Program-made: the position numbers and the translations under genes
The notes under the pieces: generated by a model
The model's database searches: none
The model's input: the letters and a program-made list of their open reading frames with translations, nothing else
What the model was told of the DNA's origin: nothing
Assembly (NCBI GenBank): GCA_963702175.1
Contig: OY969721.1
Location: 744,001-808,000 of the forward strand
Direction: 5' to 3'
Length of the DNA stretch: 64,000 bases
Source: VRUE01 sp963702175
GTDB taxonomy: Bacteria; Actinomycetota; Thermoleophilia; Solirubrobacterales; 70-9
Shown here: positions 30,718 through 39,035 of the stretch, piece after piece
Numbering within the stretch: the stretch's first letter is position 1
How the letters are laid out: every line of letters starts with the position of its first letter

Positions 30718-32700
30718 ATGATGCTGCTGGGGGTCGACGTAGGCGGAACCTTCACCGACGCGGTCCTCTTCGACGGGGAGCGGGTCCACACCGCGAAGTT
30801 GCCGACCACTCCCGCGGACCAGTCGCAGGGAGTGATAGCGGCCGTCGAAGAGGTGCTGCGTCTTGCCGGCGCGGAGCCGGACCGCGTCGAGACCTTCTCG
30901 CATGGGATGACCGTGGGGACCAACGCTCTGCTCGAGGAACGGGGCGCCCGCACGGCGCTGGTCGCGACGCGTGGCTTCGCCGACCTGCTCGAAATCGGCC
31001 GTCAGGACCGGCCCGATCTCTACCGCCTCTGCGCGCCGAAGCCAGCGTCGCTGGTCGCCCCCGACCTGCGCTTCGAGGCGGCCGAGCGGATCGGCCCCGA
31101 AGGAATCCTCGAGCCTCTGGCTGAAGAGGAGTCCCAGCGCCTCGCCGACGAGCTGCGCGCGACCGACGCCGAGTCGGTCGCGATCTGTCTGCTCTTCTCC
31201 TACCTCGACCCCTCGCACGAGCAGCAGGTCGCCTCGCACCTGCGTCGCGAGCTGCCGGGGGTCCACGTCTCCGCCTCGCACGAGGTCCTGCCTCTCTTCC
31301 GGGAGTACGAGCGCTGCTCGACAACGGCGATCGACGCCTACCTCTCCCCCCTGCTCGGCCGCTACCTGAGCCGGCTCGGTGAGGCCGCCACCGGCCTGGG
31401 CCTTCCCACCCCGCTGGTGATGCAGTCCTCGGGCGGAGTGGCGAGCGCCGAGGAGGCAGCGCGGGCGGGCGCCTGGAGCGTTCTCTCCGGCCCAGCCGGC
31501 GGCGCCGTCGGCGCCGGGCTCCTCGCCCGCGCCTGCGGCGACGGCAACGCGCTCGGTTTCGACATGGGCGGCACCTCCTGCGACGTCTGCGTGGTCGAGG
31601 ACGGAGCCGTGGGGCGAACCGGGCATCGCGAGATCGGCGGTCGCGTGATCCAGCTGCCGATGGTCGACGTGCACACGGTCGGCGCCGGCGGCGGCTCGAT
31701 CGGCTGGAGCGACGCCGGCGGGGCGCTGAGGGTCGGACCGCAATCGGCCGGGGCCGAACCCGGTCCCGCCTGTTATGGGCGCGGCGGCGTTGAGCCAACC
31801 GTCACCGACGCCAATCTTTTGCTCGGCTATCTCGCCGCCGACTCCCGCCTCGCCGGCGACGTCGCGCTTGACGCCGAGGCCGCCAGTGCGGCGATCGCCT
31901 CGCTCGCCGCCTCGCTCGGGCTCGGTGAGCTGGAGGCTGCGGAGGGAATCGTCCGCGTCGCGAACCAAGAGATGGTGAGGGCGCTGCGGGTGGTGACGGT
32001 CGAGCGCGGTGTCGACCCGCGCCGCTTCGCGCTGCTGCCCTTCGGCGGCGCCGGGCCGATGCACGCCGCTGCGATCGCCGCCGAGCTCGGCATCGAGCGC
32101 ATCCTCTGCCCCCGCGCCAGCGGCGTCCTCTCGGCGCTCGGGCTCTGCGCCTCCGAGCAACGGCGCGACACGGCGCGCACCGTGATGCTGAGCGGCGAGG
32201 AGCTCAGCGCCAAGCGAATCATCGCCGCGGTCGATGACCTGATCGCGGGGCTCGATTGTGATCTCGGCGATGCCGAGCCCGAAATCTCCTACGAGATGCG
32301 CTACGCGGGCCAGGCCTTCGAGCTGCCGGTGCCCGGCGACAGGCGCCCGGATCCCGAGGACCTGGTCGAGCGCTTTGAGCAGGCGCACGAGGAGCGCTAT
32401 GGCCATCGCGACCACGACGGCGAGGTCGTCCTCGTCCACATCCGCCTGGCGATGGTCCGGCCGGGACCGCAGCCCCGACCGGCCGCGGCGCCGGAGGGCA
32501 GCCTCGAGCGGAGCAGGCGAGACGTGCGCTTCGGGGGCGAGTGGGTGGAGACCCCGGTGCTGCGCGGCGAGCCGAGCGCGGGGACACAGGTCGGGGGCCC
32601 GGCGATCTTCGAGCTGCCGGAGGCGACCTTCGTCGTGCCGCCCGGCTGGAGCGCTGTCGTCGACAGGACGGGAACGATCGTCGCGGAGGTTGATCGGTGA
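30718..32700 (+). CDS. hyuA: Hydantoinase/oxoprolinase subunit A (HyuA family)
   Basis: 660 residues of the ASKHA-fold HyuA/5-oxoprolinase-A family: LLGVDVGGTFTDAVLFDGE phosphate loop, THGMTVGTNALLEERGARTALVATRGF, the second ATP loop GFDMGGTSCDVCVVEDG, VDVHTVGAGGGSIGW, and C-terminal FGGAGPMHAAAIAAELGI. With HyuB it ATP-dependently opens five-membered cyclic amides such as N-methylhydantoin or 5-oxoproline; the exact substrate cannot be told. Starts at ATG 30718 or the adjacent ATG 30721 and overlaps hyuB as GTGA. Inverted repeats lie just upstream. Confidence 0.93.
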   Translation: MMLLGVDVGGTFTDAVLFDGERVHTAKLPTTPADQSQGVIAAVEEVLRLAGAEPDRVETFSHGMTVGTNALLEERGARTALVATRGFADLLEIGRQDRPDLYRLCAPKPASLVAPDLRFEAAERIGPEGILEPLAEEESQRLADELRATDAESVAICLLFSYLDPSHEQQVASHLRRELPGVHVSASHEVLPLFREYERCSTTAIDAYLSPLLGRYLSRLGEAATGLGLPTPLVMQSSGGVASAEEAARAGAWSVLSGPAGGAVGAGLLARACGDGNALGFDMGGTSCDVCVVEDGAVGRTGHREIGGRVIQLPMVDVHTVGAGGGSIGWSDAGGALRVGPQSAGAEPGPACYGRGGVEPTVTDANLLLGYLAADSRLAGDVALDAEAASAAIASLAASLGLGELEAAEGIVRVANQEMVRALRVVTVERGVDPRRFALLPFGGAGPMHAAAIAAELGIERILCPRASGVLSALGLCASEQRRDTARTVMLSGEELSAKRIIAAVDDLIAGLDCDLGDAEPEISYEMRYAGQAFELPVPGDRRPDPEDLVERFEQAHEERYGHRDHDGEVVLVHIRLAMVRPGPQPRPAAAPEGSLERSRRDVRFGGEWVETPVLRGEPSAGTQVGGPAIFELPEATFVVPPGWSAVVDRTGTIVAEVDR

Positions 32701-34208
32701 GCCGACTCGACCCGATCGCACTGCAGGTGATGGTCGGCGGCCTGCGCGCAGCCTGCGATGAGATGGGGGCCGCCCTGATCCGCTCCGCCTACTCGGCCAA
32801 CATCAAGGAGCGGCGCGACTGCTCCACGGCGCTCTTCGACGCCCGCGGGGAGCTGGTGATGCAGGCCGAGCACATCCCCGTCCACCTCGGCTCGATGCCG
32901 GACGCGGTCGCCGCGGTACTGGGTGAGGAGCAGCGCCCCGGCGTCTCCTGGGTCCTCAACGACCCCTACCGGGGGGGCACCCACCTGCCCGACATCACCC
33001 TGATCGCCCCAGTCTTCGTCGCCGGCGAGCAGCTCGGCTTCGCCGCCTGCCGCGCCCACCACGCCGACGTCGGCGGACCGACGCCGGGTGGGATGCCGGC
33101 GCGCTCGCGGACTCTCGAGGAGGAGGGCGTGGTGATCCCGCCAACCCGGGTCGAGGGCGACGTGCTCGAGGGACTCGCGCGGCAGATGCGATCGCCGCGG
33201 CAGCGGCTCGCCGACCTCAGGGCGCAAGGCGCCGCCAACCGCATCGGCGAGCTGCGCCTCGCCGAGCTCACCGAGCGCCACGGTCTCGAGGAGCTCCGGG
33301 CCGGCATGGAGGAGATCCTCGACTACGCCGAGCGGCGCACCCGCGCCGCTCTCGCCGAGCTCCCCGACGGCGCCTACGCTGCTGCAGACGTGCTCGAGGA
33401 CGACGCGGACGGGACACAGCGCGACGTCACCCTGAAGGTCGAGGCGAGGATTGACGGCGACCGCCTCACGCTCGACTTCACCGGCACCGACCCCGAGGTG
33501 GAGGGCAACCTCAACTGCCCGCTCTCGGTGACCAAGTCGGCTGCCTTCTTCGCCGTCCGCGTCCTTACCGACCCCGACGCGCCCCCCTCGGCCGGCGCCT
33601 ACCGGCCGATCGAGGTCATCGCGCACGAGGGCTGCCTGCTCAACGCGCGCTTCCCGGCGGCAGTCGCGGCCGGCAACGTCGAGACCTCGAGCCGTGTCGC
33701 TGACTTGGTGATCGCGGCGCTCGGCGGCGCCCGCCCCGTCCCCGCCCAGGGGCAGGGGACGATGAACAACCTCACCCTCGCCAGCGAGGACTTCACCTAC
33801 TACGAGACCCTCGGCGGCGGCCAGGGCGCCTGCCCTGACACTCCTGGCCCGAGCGCGATCCACGTGGCGATGTCGAACACGCTCAACACCCCGGTCGAGG
33901 CGCTGGAGACGGAGTTTCCGCTCCGCGTGCGCGAGCTTTCGCTGCGGCGCGGCAGTGGTGGCGAAGGGCGGCAGCCGGGTGGCGAGGGCCTCGCGCGGGA
34001 GATCGAAGCCCTCGCCCCGATGCGCTACGGCCTGATCTCCGAGCGCCGCCGTCACCCGCCTCGCGGTCGCGAGGGCGGCGGTGACGGGGCTCCCGGACGG
34101 AACCTGCTGAATGGCAAGCCGCTGCCCGGCAAGGCCGAGGGCGAGCTCCGCCCAGGCGACAGGCTGAGGATCGAGACGCCGGGCGGCGGCGGCTACGACA
34201 AGCGTTGA
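32697..34208 (+). CDS. hyuB: Hydantoinase/oxoprolinase subunit B (HyuB family)
   Basis: 503 residues from GTG 32697. Family blocks: LQVMVGGLRAACDEMGAALIRSAYSANIKERRDCSTALFD, WVLNDPYRGGTHLPDITLIAPVF, AHHADVGGPTPGGMPARS, GTMNNLTLASEDFTYYETLGGG, and a Gly-rich C-terminus GDRLRIETPGGGGYDKR that forms the phosphorylated-intermediate site. Slightly shorter than many HyuB (about 520-580), with a compressed region after residue 415. Translationally coupled to hyuA. Confidence 0.92.
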   Translation: MSRLDPIALQVMVGGLRAACDEMGAALIRSAYSANIKERRDCSTALFDARGELVMQAEHIPVHLGSMPDAVAAVLGEEQRPGVSWVLNDPYRGGTHLPDITLIAPVFVAGEQLGFAACRAHHADVGGPTPGGMPARSRTLEEEGVVIPPTRVEGDVLEGLARQMRSPRQRLADLRAQGAANRIGELRLAELTERHGLEELRAGMEEILDYAERRTRAALAELPDGAYAAADVLEDDADGTQRDVTLKVEARIDGDRLTLDFTGTDPEVEGNLNCPLSVTKSAAFFAVRVLTDPDAPPSAGAYRPIEVIAHEGCLLNARFPAAVAAGNVETSSRVADLVIAALGGARPVPAQGQGTMNNLTLASEDFTYYETLGGGQGACPDTPGPSAIHVAMSNTLNTPVEALETEFPLRVRELSLRRGSGGEGRQPGGEGLAREIEALAPMRYGLISERRRHPPRGREGGGDGAPGRNLLNGKPLPGKAEGELRPGDRLRIETPGGGGYDKR

Positions 34209-34218
34209 GCGCCGATTA

Positions 34219-34234
34219 TGTGACCGGCTTCACA
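34219..34234. promoter_or_regulatory. CRP/GlxR-type binding site
   Basis: TGTGA-CCGGCT-TCACA, a perfect match to the CRP-family TGTGA-N6-TCACA consensus. Centred about 44 bp before the predicted transcript start of the DUF1802 gene, a position suited to activation. No CRP gene is in the window. Confidence 0.7.
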
Positions 34235-34235
34235 T

Positions 34236-34264
34236 TTGGAGATCGGCACACTCTCGTCTAGAAT
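34236..34264 (+). promoter_or_regulatory. Promoter of the DUF1802 gene
   Basis: TTGGAG (34236-34241), 17-bp spacer, TAGAAT (34259-34264), immediately downstream of the CRP-type site. Leaves a leader of about 95 nt before ATG 34365. Confidence 0.6.
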
Positions 34265-34364
34265 GCCGTGCTCGGGCGGGAAATTTCCGCCTGGACGGGA
34301 TTCGAGTTTCGCTCGCAGTCCTCCAGTCTCAGATTCACCGAGCCTACTTAGGTACAGATTCTAA

Positions 34365-34997
34365 ATGCCGATCGCTTTCAAGGAATGGGCCGTAACGGTC
34401 CGCGCTCTCGCTGAGGGCGAGCAGCTGCTGACCCTGCGCAAGGGCGGAATCCGCGAGGAGAACAAGCACTTCGAGCTCGAACACGAACGCTTCTTCCTCT
34501 ACCCCACCTTCGATCATCAGCACAACAACCTGGTGCGTGAGTCCCACCACCCGGAGCTGGGCCGCGCCCTCGAGGAGGGCGTCTGGCCCGACGAGGACCC
34601 GCCGCCCGGCGCCCTGCTGCAGGACGGCGGTATTGCCCAGCCCGACCGTGTCCGGCTGCGTGCCTGGGCCAAGGTGACCGACCACATCACGGTCACCGAC
34701 CCGCGCATCGTCGACGGGCTCTCCCCCTTCTACGTATGGACCCCGGACTACGCCGAAAAGCGGCTGCGCTGGAAGCGGCGCCACCCGCTGCACGTGCTGC
34801 TGCTGCGGGTCCACCGCATCCCCCGCCCGGTCACGGTGCGGGTTCGCGAGGAGTACCACGGCTGCCGCTCCTGGGTCGAGATCGACCGCGAACTGCCCTT
34901 CGAGGGCACGCCGGTGATGGCCGACGAGGAGTTCGACCGCGCCCGCGCCGAGATCCGCGAGGTCTGCGCCGGCGCCGCCGAGCCCGTTCTGGTCTGA
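34365..34997 (+). CDS. DUF1802 family protein
   Basis: 210 residues. Opening FKEWAVTVRALAEGEQLLTLRKGGIREENKHFELEHERFFLYPTFDHQ is the DUF1802 signature; later blocks are LRAWAKVTDHITV and HPLHVLLLRVHRIPRPV. Cytosolic, function unknown. It is the only gene here with both a CRP-type box and a good sigma-70-like promoter (34219-34264), so catabolite or cAMP control is suggested. The following gene starts 21 nt after its stop. Confidence 0.85.
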   Translation: MPIAFKEWAVTVRALAEGEQLLTLRKGGIREENKHFELEHERFFLYPTFDHQHNNLVRESHHPELGRALEEGVWPDEDPPPGALLQDGGIAQPDRVRLRAWAKVTDHITVTDPRIVDGLSPFYVWTPDYAEKRLRWKRRHPLHVLLLRVHRIPRPVTVRVREEYHGCRSWVEIDRELPFEGTPVMADEEFDRARAEIREVCAGAAEPVLV

Positions 34998-35018
34998 GCC
35001 GCTTGTAGGCTCGCCTAG

Positions 35019-35774
35019 TTGCCCTGGGTCGAGACCAAATCGCTGAGCTTCACCGCGCGCCATGACAGCGGTGACGCCTCCTTCGCCGAGCGCACCCTCG
35101 ACCGCATGGAGGACCTGCGGCTGCGCCTCGAGGACCGCTTCGAGCAGGTTCCCGGCGACGTCACCGTCGTCGTCCACACCAACCCGGTCTGGCTCTCGCT
35201 GGCGCACCCGTTCCTGCCCGCGGCGCGCTGGTCGGCGGCGGCGGCCGGCCGCCGCTACCTGGCCGGCTGGGCGATGGAGACCGAGCTGCACGTCCTCAAC
35301 GACCCCCACATGGAACGCCGCGCCGCCGGCGAAGACTCGCGCGAAGCCCTGCGCGGTACCGCCGAGCGCCTCTACGCCCAGCTCGTCCTCGCCGCCAACA
35401 ACCCGGCGCTCCCCCCCGCCTGGACGCCGCGCCGCTTCGGCCGCTACCTGCGCTGGGCCTGGCTGGTCGAAGGCGGCGCCCAGTACTTCTCCCGCCAGGT
35501 CGGCCTCTACCGCGCAGCGGTGATCCGCCGCCTGCGCGAGAGCGCCCGCCCCTCGTTCCCGCCCTCGCGGCGCGACGCGGTGATCCTCGGCGGCACGATC
35601 TTCGACCTGCTGGAGACCGAGCGCGGCCCGGATGCCTGCGAGCGACTGGCCCTGGAGCTTCACTCCGGCGGCGCCGTCCCCACCCTCGAAGCCGCCTTCG
35701 AGGCCCGCTTCGGCGATATCGAGGCCGCCTGGCGCGACTACCTGCGTGAGGTCAACCGGCCCAGCGTCGATTAG
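35019..35774 (+). CDS. Gluzincin-peptidase-like protein lacking the HExxH motif
   Basis: 251 residues from TTG 35019. The helix WLVEGGAQYFSRQ matches the third-ligand segment of gluzincin (peptidase-MA-like) proteases (W-L-x-E-G-x-A-x-Y-F), and general length and layout fit. At the place of HExxH the protein reads ERLYAQLVLAANN, so zinc ligands and the catalytic Glu are missing. No signal peptide. Either a pseudo-enzyme or an unrelated helical protein; the family call is an inference from one motif. Its stop overlaps the converging DUF2007 stop. Confidence 0.65.
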   Translation: MPWVETKSLSFTARHDSGDASFAERTLDRMEDLRLRLEDRFEQVPGDVTVVVHTNPVWLSLAHPFLPAARWSAAAAGRRYLAGWAMETELHVLNDPHMERRAAGEDSREALRGTAERLYAQLVLAANNPALPPAWTPRRFGRYLRWAWLVEGGAQYFSRQVGLYRAAVIRRLRESARPSFPPSRRDAVILGGTIFDLLETERGPDACERLALELHSGGAVPTLEAAFEARFGDIEAAWRDYLREVNRPSVD

Positions 35775-36094
35775 GCGGCGCCAGTTCCCTCGAGCACCTC
35801 GCGGGCATCGGCCGCGACCTCCTCCGCAACGAGGACTTCCCGCGGTCCGGCGGCGAGGAAGTCCGGCACGTCGAAGCCCGCTGCCCTCCTCAGCATGCTC
35901 GGGATGCCGTGGGCGGTGAGCAGCCCTTGGATCATTTCCGCTTCCGCCTGCTGGTGGGCAAAGGCAACCTTGACCAGTTTGCCGCCACCGCCTCCCCCGC
36001 CGCCACCTTCCTCGTCGTGCCCGTGCGAGCCACCGCCGCCACCGGCACCTGTCTTGGCAGCGGGCTTCGCGCTATGAGATGTCGAGCTCGGCAT
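35771..36094 (-). CDS. Gly-rich protein with DUF2007-like domain
   Basis: 107 residues: a Ser/Lys start, two polyglycine runs (GGGGG and a run of nine Gly after DEEG) with HGHDEE between them, then a compact C-terminal alpha/beta domain LVKVAFAHQQAEAEMIQGLLTAHGIPSMLRR, REVLVAEEVAADAREVLE, the DUF2007 putative signal-transducing pattern. Its start lies inside mec (23-nt overlap). Function unknown. The His/Asp/Glu-Gly linker could bind metal. Confidence 0.75.
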   Translation of the reverse strand: MPSSTSHSAKPAAKTGAGGGGGSHGHDEEGGGGGGGGGKLVKVAFAHQQAEAEMIQGLLTAHGIPSMLRRAAGFDVPDFLAAGPREVLVAEEVAADAREVLEGTGAA

Positions 36095-36473
36095 CGGCGA
36101 TCTTCATCTCCTTGAGCCAGTAGGCCTTGACGTCTGGAGACTCGGGGTCGGAGAGGGAAACGATCAGGTAAGCCTGGTCCGGCCAGCTGACCGCCTCGTT
36201 GAGGTCCGTCTGCGAAGGGTACGCCGGGCTCTTCGTGTGGGAGTGGTAGATCGCCAGCAGCTCTTCCCCCCGCCCGCGCATCTCCTTTTCGATGATCCGG
36301 TACTGGTCGGCGGTGTCGATCCGGTAGCTGAACGGACTGGCGAACTCGTTGCGGGCACGGTAGACGGTCTGCGCAGCCCCGTCGGAACCGCCGATGAGGC
36401 CACAACACTCGTTGGGTAGGTCGTCGCGCGCGTGCGCGACCATCTCGTCGATCAGCGACTGGGCAATCCGCAT
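36072..36473 (-). CDS. mec: JAMM/Mov34 metalloprotease (Mec-type, CysO-cysteine peptidase)
   Basis: 133 residues of the bacterial JAMM fold: upstream Glu in LPNECCGLIGG, metal motif AIYHSHTKSPAYPSQTD (H-x-H-x7-S-x2-D). In Mycobacterium tuberculosis Mec releases cysteine from the CysO-cysteine adduct. Gene order here, E1-CysO-CysM-Mec, is that pathway. Lies 21 nt after cysM. Because CysO in this genome ends GGR, this enzyme could also mature the CysO tail, as QbsD does for QbsE (inference). Confidence 0.9.
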   Translation of the reverse strand: MRIAQSLIDEMVAHARDDLPNECCGLIGGSDGAAQTVYRARNEFASPFSYRIDTADQYRIIEKEMRGRGEELLAIYHSHTKSPAYPSQTDLNEAVSWPDQAYLIVSLSDPESPDVKAYWLKEMKIADAELDIS

Positions 36474-36494
36474 CGGGTGGCCGAGGCTAGCTGA

Positions 36495-37460
36495 CTACCA
36501 CCAGACGGTGGAATCGAGGTTCTCGATCTCCTCGACCGGCTTGGTGTAGACGCCGGAGGAGAGGTACTTCCAGCCGTCATCGGGAATCAGGAAGACGACG
36601 TTGCCGCCGTCGAGCCCCTCGGCGATGCGGACCGCGATGCGGGCGATCGCGCCGGAGGAGACGCCGGCGAAGATCCCCTCCTCGTCGAGCAGCTTGCGGG
36701 TCCAGACGACCGCGTCGCGGTTGGAGACCATGATCTTGCGGTCGAGCAGGGTGATGTCGATGATCGGCGGGATGAAGCCGTCGTCGAGCGAGCGCAGGCC
36801 GTGCACCATCTCGCCCTGCATCGGCTCGGCGGCGACGATCAGCGTCTCGGGGTCGTTCTCCTTCAGCCGCCGCCCGTTGCCCATCAGGGTGCCGCCGGTG
36901 CCGAGGCCGCCGACGAACGCCGCCACCCCGTCCAGCTCCTCGAGGATCTCGACCGCGGTGCCGTCGTAGTGGGCGCGCGGGTTGGCCTCGTTGCCGTACT
37001 GGTAGGGCATGTAGTAGCTGGGGTCCTCGTTCATCTCCAGGGCCACCTCGACCGCGCCGTTGGAGCCCTTGGCCCCCTCCGAGTAGACGATCTCCGCTCC
37101 GTACATCTCGAGCAGCTGGGTGCGCTCCTCGGTGACGTTGTCGGGCATCACCACCTTCAGTGGGTAGCCCTTGCGGCGGCAGATCATCGCCAGCGAGATG
37201 CCGGTGTTGCCGGAGGTCGGCTCGAGGATCGTCTGGCCGGGCGCGATCGCGCCCTCGGCCTCGGCCGCCTCGATCATCGAGCGGGCGACGCGGTCCTTGA
37301 CCGAGCCGGTCGGGTTGCGCCCCTCGAGCTTGGCGTAGACCCGCACCTCGGGCTTCGGCGAGAGGCGCGGCAACTCGACCAGGGGCGTGTTGCCGATCGA
37401 GTCGACGATGTCGCCGAAGCGTCCCCCGCGGGGGCGGTTGAGTAGCTCGTCCTGGGCCAT
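36495..37460 (-). CDS. cysM: O-phosphoserine sulfhydrylase (CysM)
   Basis: 321-residue fold-type II PLP enzyme. SIGNTPLVELPRL, the PLP lysine in GRNPTGSVKDRVAR (Lys55), the substrate loop PTSGNTGISLAM (83-88), the phosphate-binding GGLGTGGTLMG and GVSSGA. It uses CysO-thiocarboxylate as sulfur donor in the mycobacterial pathway. The C-terminal aromatic tail ENLDSTVWW resembles the active-site-closing tail of that enzyme. An 18-bp operator-like box lies 11-28 nt upstream, shared with the E1 gene. Confidence 0.93.
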   Translation of the reverse strand: MAQDELLNRPRGGRFGDIVDSIGNTPLVELPRLSPKPEVRVYAKLEGRNPTGSVKDRVARSMIEAAEAEGAIAPGQTILEPTSGNTGISLAMICRRKGYPLKVVMPDNVTEERTQLLEMYGAEIVYSEGAKGSNGAVEVALEMNEDPSYYMPYQYGNEANPRAHYDGTAVEILEELDGVAAFVGGLGTGGTLMGNGRRLKENDPETLIVAAEPMQGEMVHGLRSLDDGFIPPIIDITLLDRKIMVSNRDAVVWTRKLLDEEGIFAGVSSGAIARIAVRIAEGLDGGNVVFLIPDDGWKYLSSGVYTKPVEEIENLDSTVWW

Positions 37461-37470
37461 CGCTCTCCCG

Positions 37471-37488
37471 TTACTTCAAAAAGTATAG
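37471..37488. promoter_or_regulatory. Cysteine-operon box 1 (upstream of cysM)
   Basis: Plus strand TTACTTCAAAAAGTATAG; on the coding strand it contains TATACT and the dyad TACTT-N4-AAGTA. It differs at one base from the box upstream of the E1 gene (39036-39053). Operator or promoter element, probably binding a cysteine/sulfur regulator. Confidence 0.65.
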
Positions 37489-37515
37489 GGAGGCGGAGGC
37501 GCGCTGGGAAGCCGA

Positions 37516-37791
37516 CTAGCGGCCGCCGGCCATGGCGGGCAAGATGACGACCGTGTCGCCGTCGGAGACGCCCGTCTCGAGGCCGTCGAGCACCCGCACG
37601 TCCTCGTCGTTGAGGTAGACGTTGACGTAGCGGTTGAGGTCGCCGTCGGGGCCGAAGAGCTGGCTCTGGGTGTCGGGATACTCGGCGGTGAGAGCACGCA
37701 GCACCTCGCCCACGGTGGAGCCCGCCGCCTCGACCTCGGGCTGACCGCCGGTCTGCGCGCGTAGGACTGGTGGGATTCGGACCGTCGCCAT
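37516..37791 (-). CDS. cysO: Sulfur-carrier protein CysO (ThiS/MoaD family), GGR tail
   Basis: 91-residue beta-grasp protein: MATVRIPPVLRAQTGGQPEVEAAGSTVGEVLRAL, NVYLNDEDVRVL, VSDGDTVVILPAMAGG. The C-terminal diglycine, normally the last two residues and the site of thiocarboxylation, is followed by one extra Arg before TAG. The carrier should therefore be inactive until Arg is removed. It lies 50 nt after the E1 gene and 55 nt before cysM. Confidence 0.9.
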   Translation of the reverse strand: MATVRIPPVLRAQTGGQPEVEAAGSTVGEVLRALTAEYPDTQSQLFGPDGDLNRYVNVYLNDEDVRVLDGLETGVSDGDTVVILPAMAGGR

Positions 37792-37841
37792 CAGGCCGCG
37801 ATCCTATTGGAGGCAGCGAGCGCCGAGCGGCCTGGCGGCCC

Positions 37842-39002
37842 TCAGCCGGCGCAGAAGAGCTCGTAGTCGGGGAACTGGCCCATCTCCGACTCGGGGATCT
37901 CCGGCGCGTTCTCGCCGCAGATCGGGCACTCGGGGTCGCGCCGCACCTTGAGCTCGGTGAAGCGGGTGCTGAGCGCGTCGAAGAGGAGCAGGCGGCCGAT
38001 CAGCGGCTCGCCGATGCCGAGCACCAGCTTCAGCACCTCGTTGGCCTGGAGCAGGCCCATCGTCCCGGCCATCGCCCCGAGCACGCCGTTGGCCGAGCAG
38101 CTCGGGGCCAGCTCGGCCGGCGGCGGCGTCGGGTAGAGGCAGCGATAGCAGGGCCCCTCATAGGGGACGAAGGTCGAGATCTGGCCGTCGAAGCTGAGGA
38201 TCGAGGCGGAGACGACCGGCTTGCGCAACCGCACCGAGGCGTCGTTGAGCAGATAGCGGGTGGGGAAGTTGTCGGCCCCGTCGACGATCACGTCGTAGTC
38301 CTCGATGATCTCGAGGATGTTGGAGGCGTCGAGCCGGAGGCGGTGCTCGACTACTTTCACGTCGGGGTTGAGCGCCTCGATCGTCAGCCGCGCCGACTCC
38401 GTCTTCGGCATGCCGACCCGCTCGGTGTTGTGGATCACCTGGCGCTGCAGGTTGGAGGCGTCGACGACGTCGTCGTCGACCAGGCCCATCGTGCCGATGC
38501 CGGCCGCGGCGAGGTAGAGCGCGGTCGGCGCGCCGAGCCCGCCGGCACCGACCAGCAGCACTTTGGCGTTCAGCATCTTCAGCTGGCCCTCGACCCCGAC
38601 CTCGGGGAGCAGGGTGTGGCGCGAGTAGCGGTCGCGCTGCTCGGGGGTCATCCCCTCGGCCGCGACCACCGGCAGGCCCTGCTCCTGCCAGGCGAGAATG
38701 CCGCCGGCCATCGAGGCGACGTCCTCGTAGCCGAGCGCTTGCATCTGCTCCGCCGCCTTGTAGGAGCGGTTGCCGCTGCGGCAGTAGAGGATCGTGCGGG
38801 CGGACTTGTCAGGCGCGGCGGCGGCGATCTCGTCGCCGAGCAGCCCCGGCGGCACCAGCTTGCCGCCCTCGAGGCGGGCCTCCTGGTACTCGTGCGGCTC
38901 GCGCGTGTCGATCAGGACGACGTCGCCGCCCTCGATCTCCTGCGCCGCCTCGAAGGCCTCGATCTCCTCGACTTGCTGCTTGGTTTGCGCGCCTGTGGCC
39001 AT
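37842..39002 (-). CDS. E1-like adenylyltransferase/sulfurtransferase with N-terminal rhodanese (MoeZ-like)
   Basis: 386 residues. N-terminal rhodanese (about 10-112) with active-site loop YCRSGNRS (Cys74); then a ThiF/MoeB E1 domain (about 120-386): nucleotide loop VGAGGLGAPTALYL, SNLQRQVIHNTERVG, DGADNFPTRYLLND, zinc pairs CYRC and CPIC. It should adenylate CysO and load sulfur. Mycobacterial MoeZ carries its rhodanese at the C-terminus, so domain order is reversed here. First gene of the cysteine operon, with the 18-bp box 34-51 nt upstream. Confidence 0.92.
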   Translation of the reverse strand: MATGAQTKQQVEEIEAFEAAQEIEGGDVVLIDTREPHEYQEARLEGGKLVPPGLLGDEIAAAAPDKSARTILYCRSGNRSYKAAEQMQALGYEDVASMAGGILAWQEQGLPVVAAEGMTPEQRDRYSRHTLLPEVGVEGQLKMLNAKVLLVGAGGLGAPTALYLAAAGIGTMGLVDDDVVDASNLQRQVIHNTERVGMPKTESARLTIEALNPDVKVVEHRLRLDASNILEIIEDYDVIVDGADNFPTRYLLNDASVRLRKPVVSASILSFDGQISTFVPYEGPCYRCLYPTPPPAELAPSCSANGVLGAMAGTMGLLQANEVLKLVLGIGEPLIGRLLLFDALSTRFTELKVRRDPECPICGENAPEIPESEMGQFPDYELFCAG

Positions 39003-39035
39003 GCGTCTCCTAAATACCCTAAATCTGATCCGGCT

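Noticed and set aside
30667..32721. 684-codon minus-strand frame
   Set aside because: Exactly antisense to hyuA, whose motifs are unambiguous; composition typical of an antisense high-GC frame.
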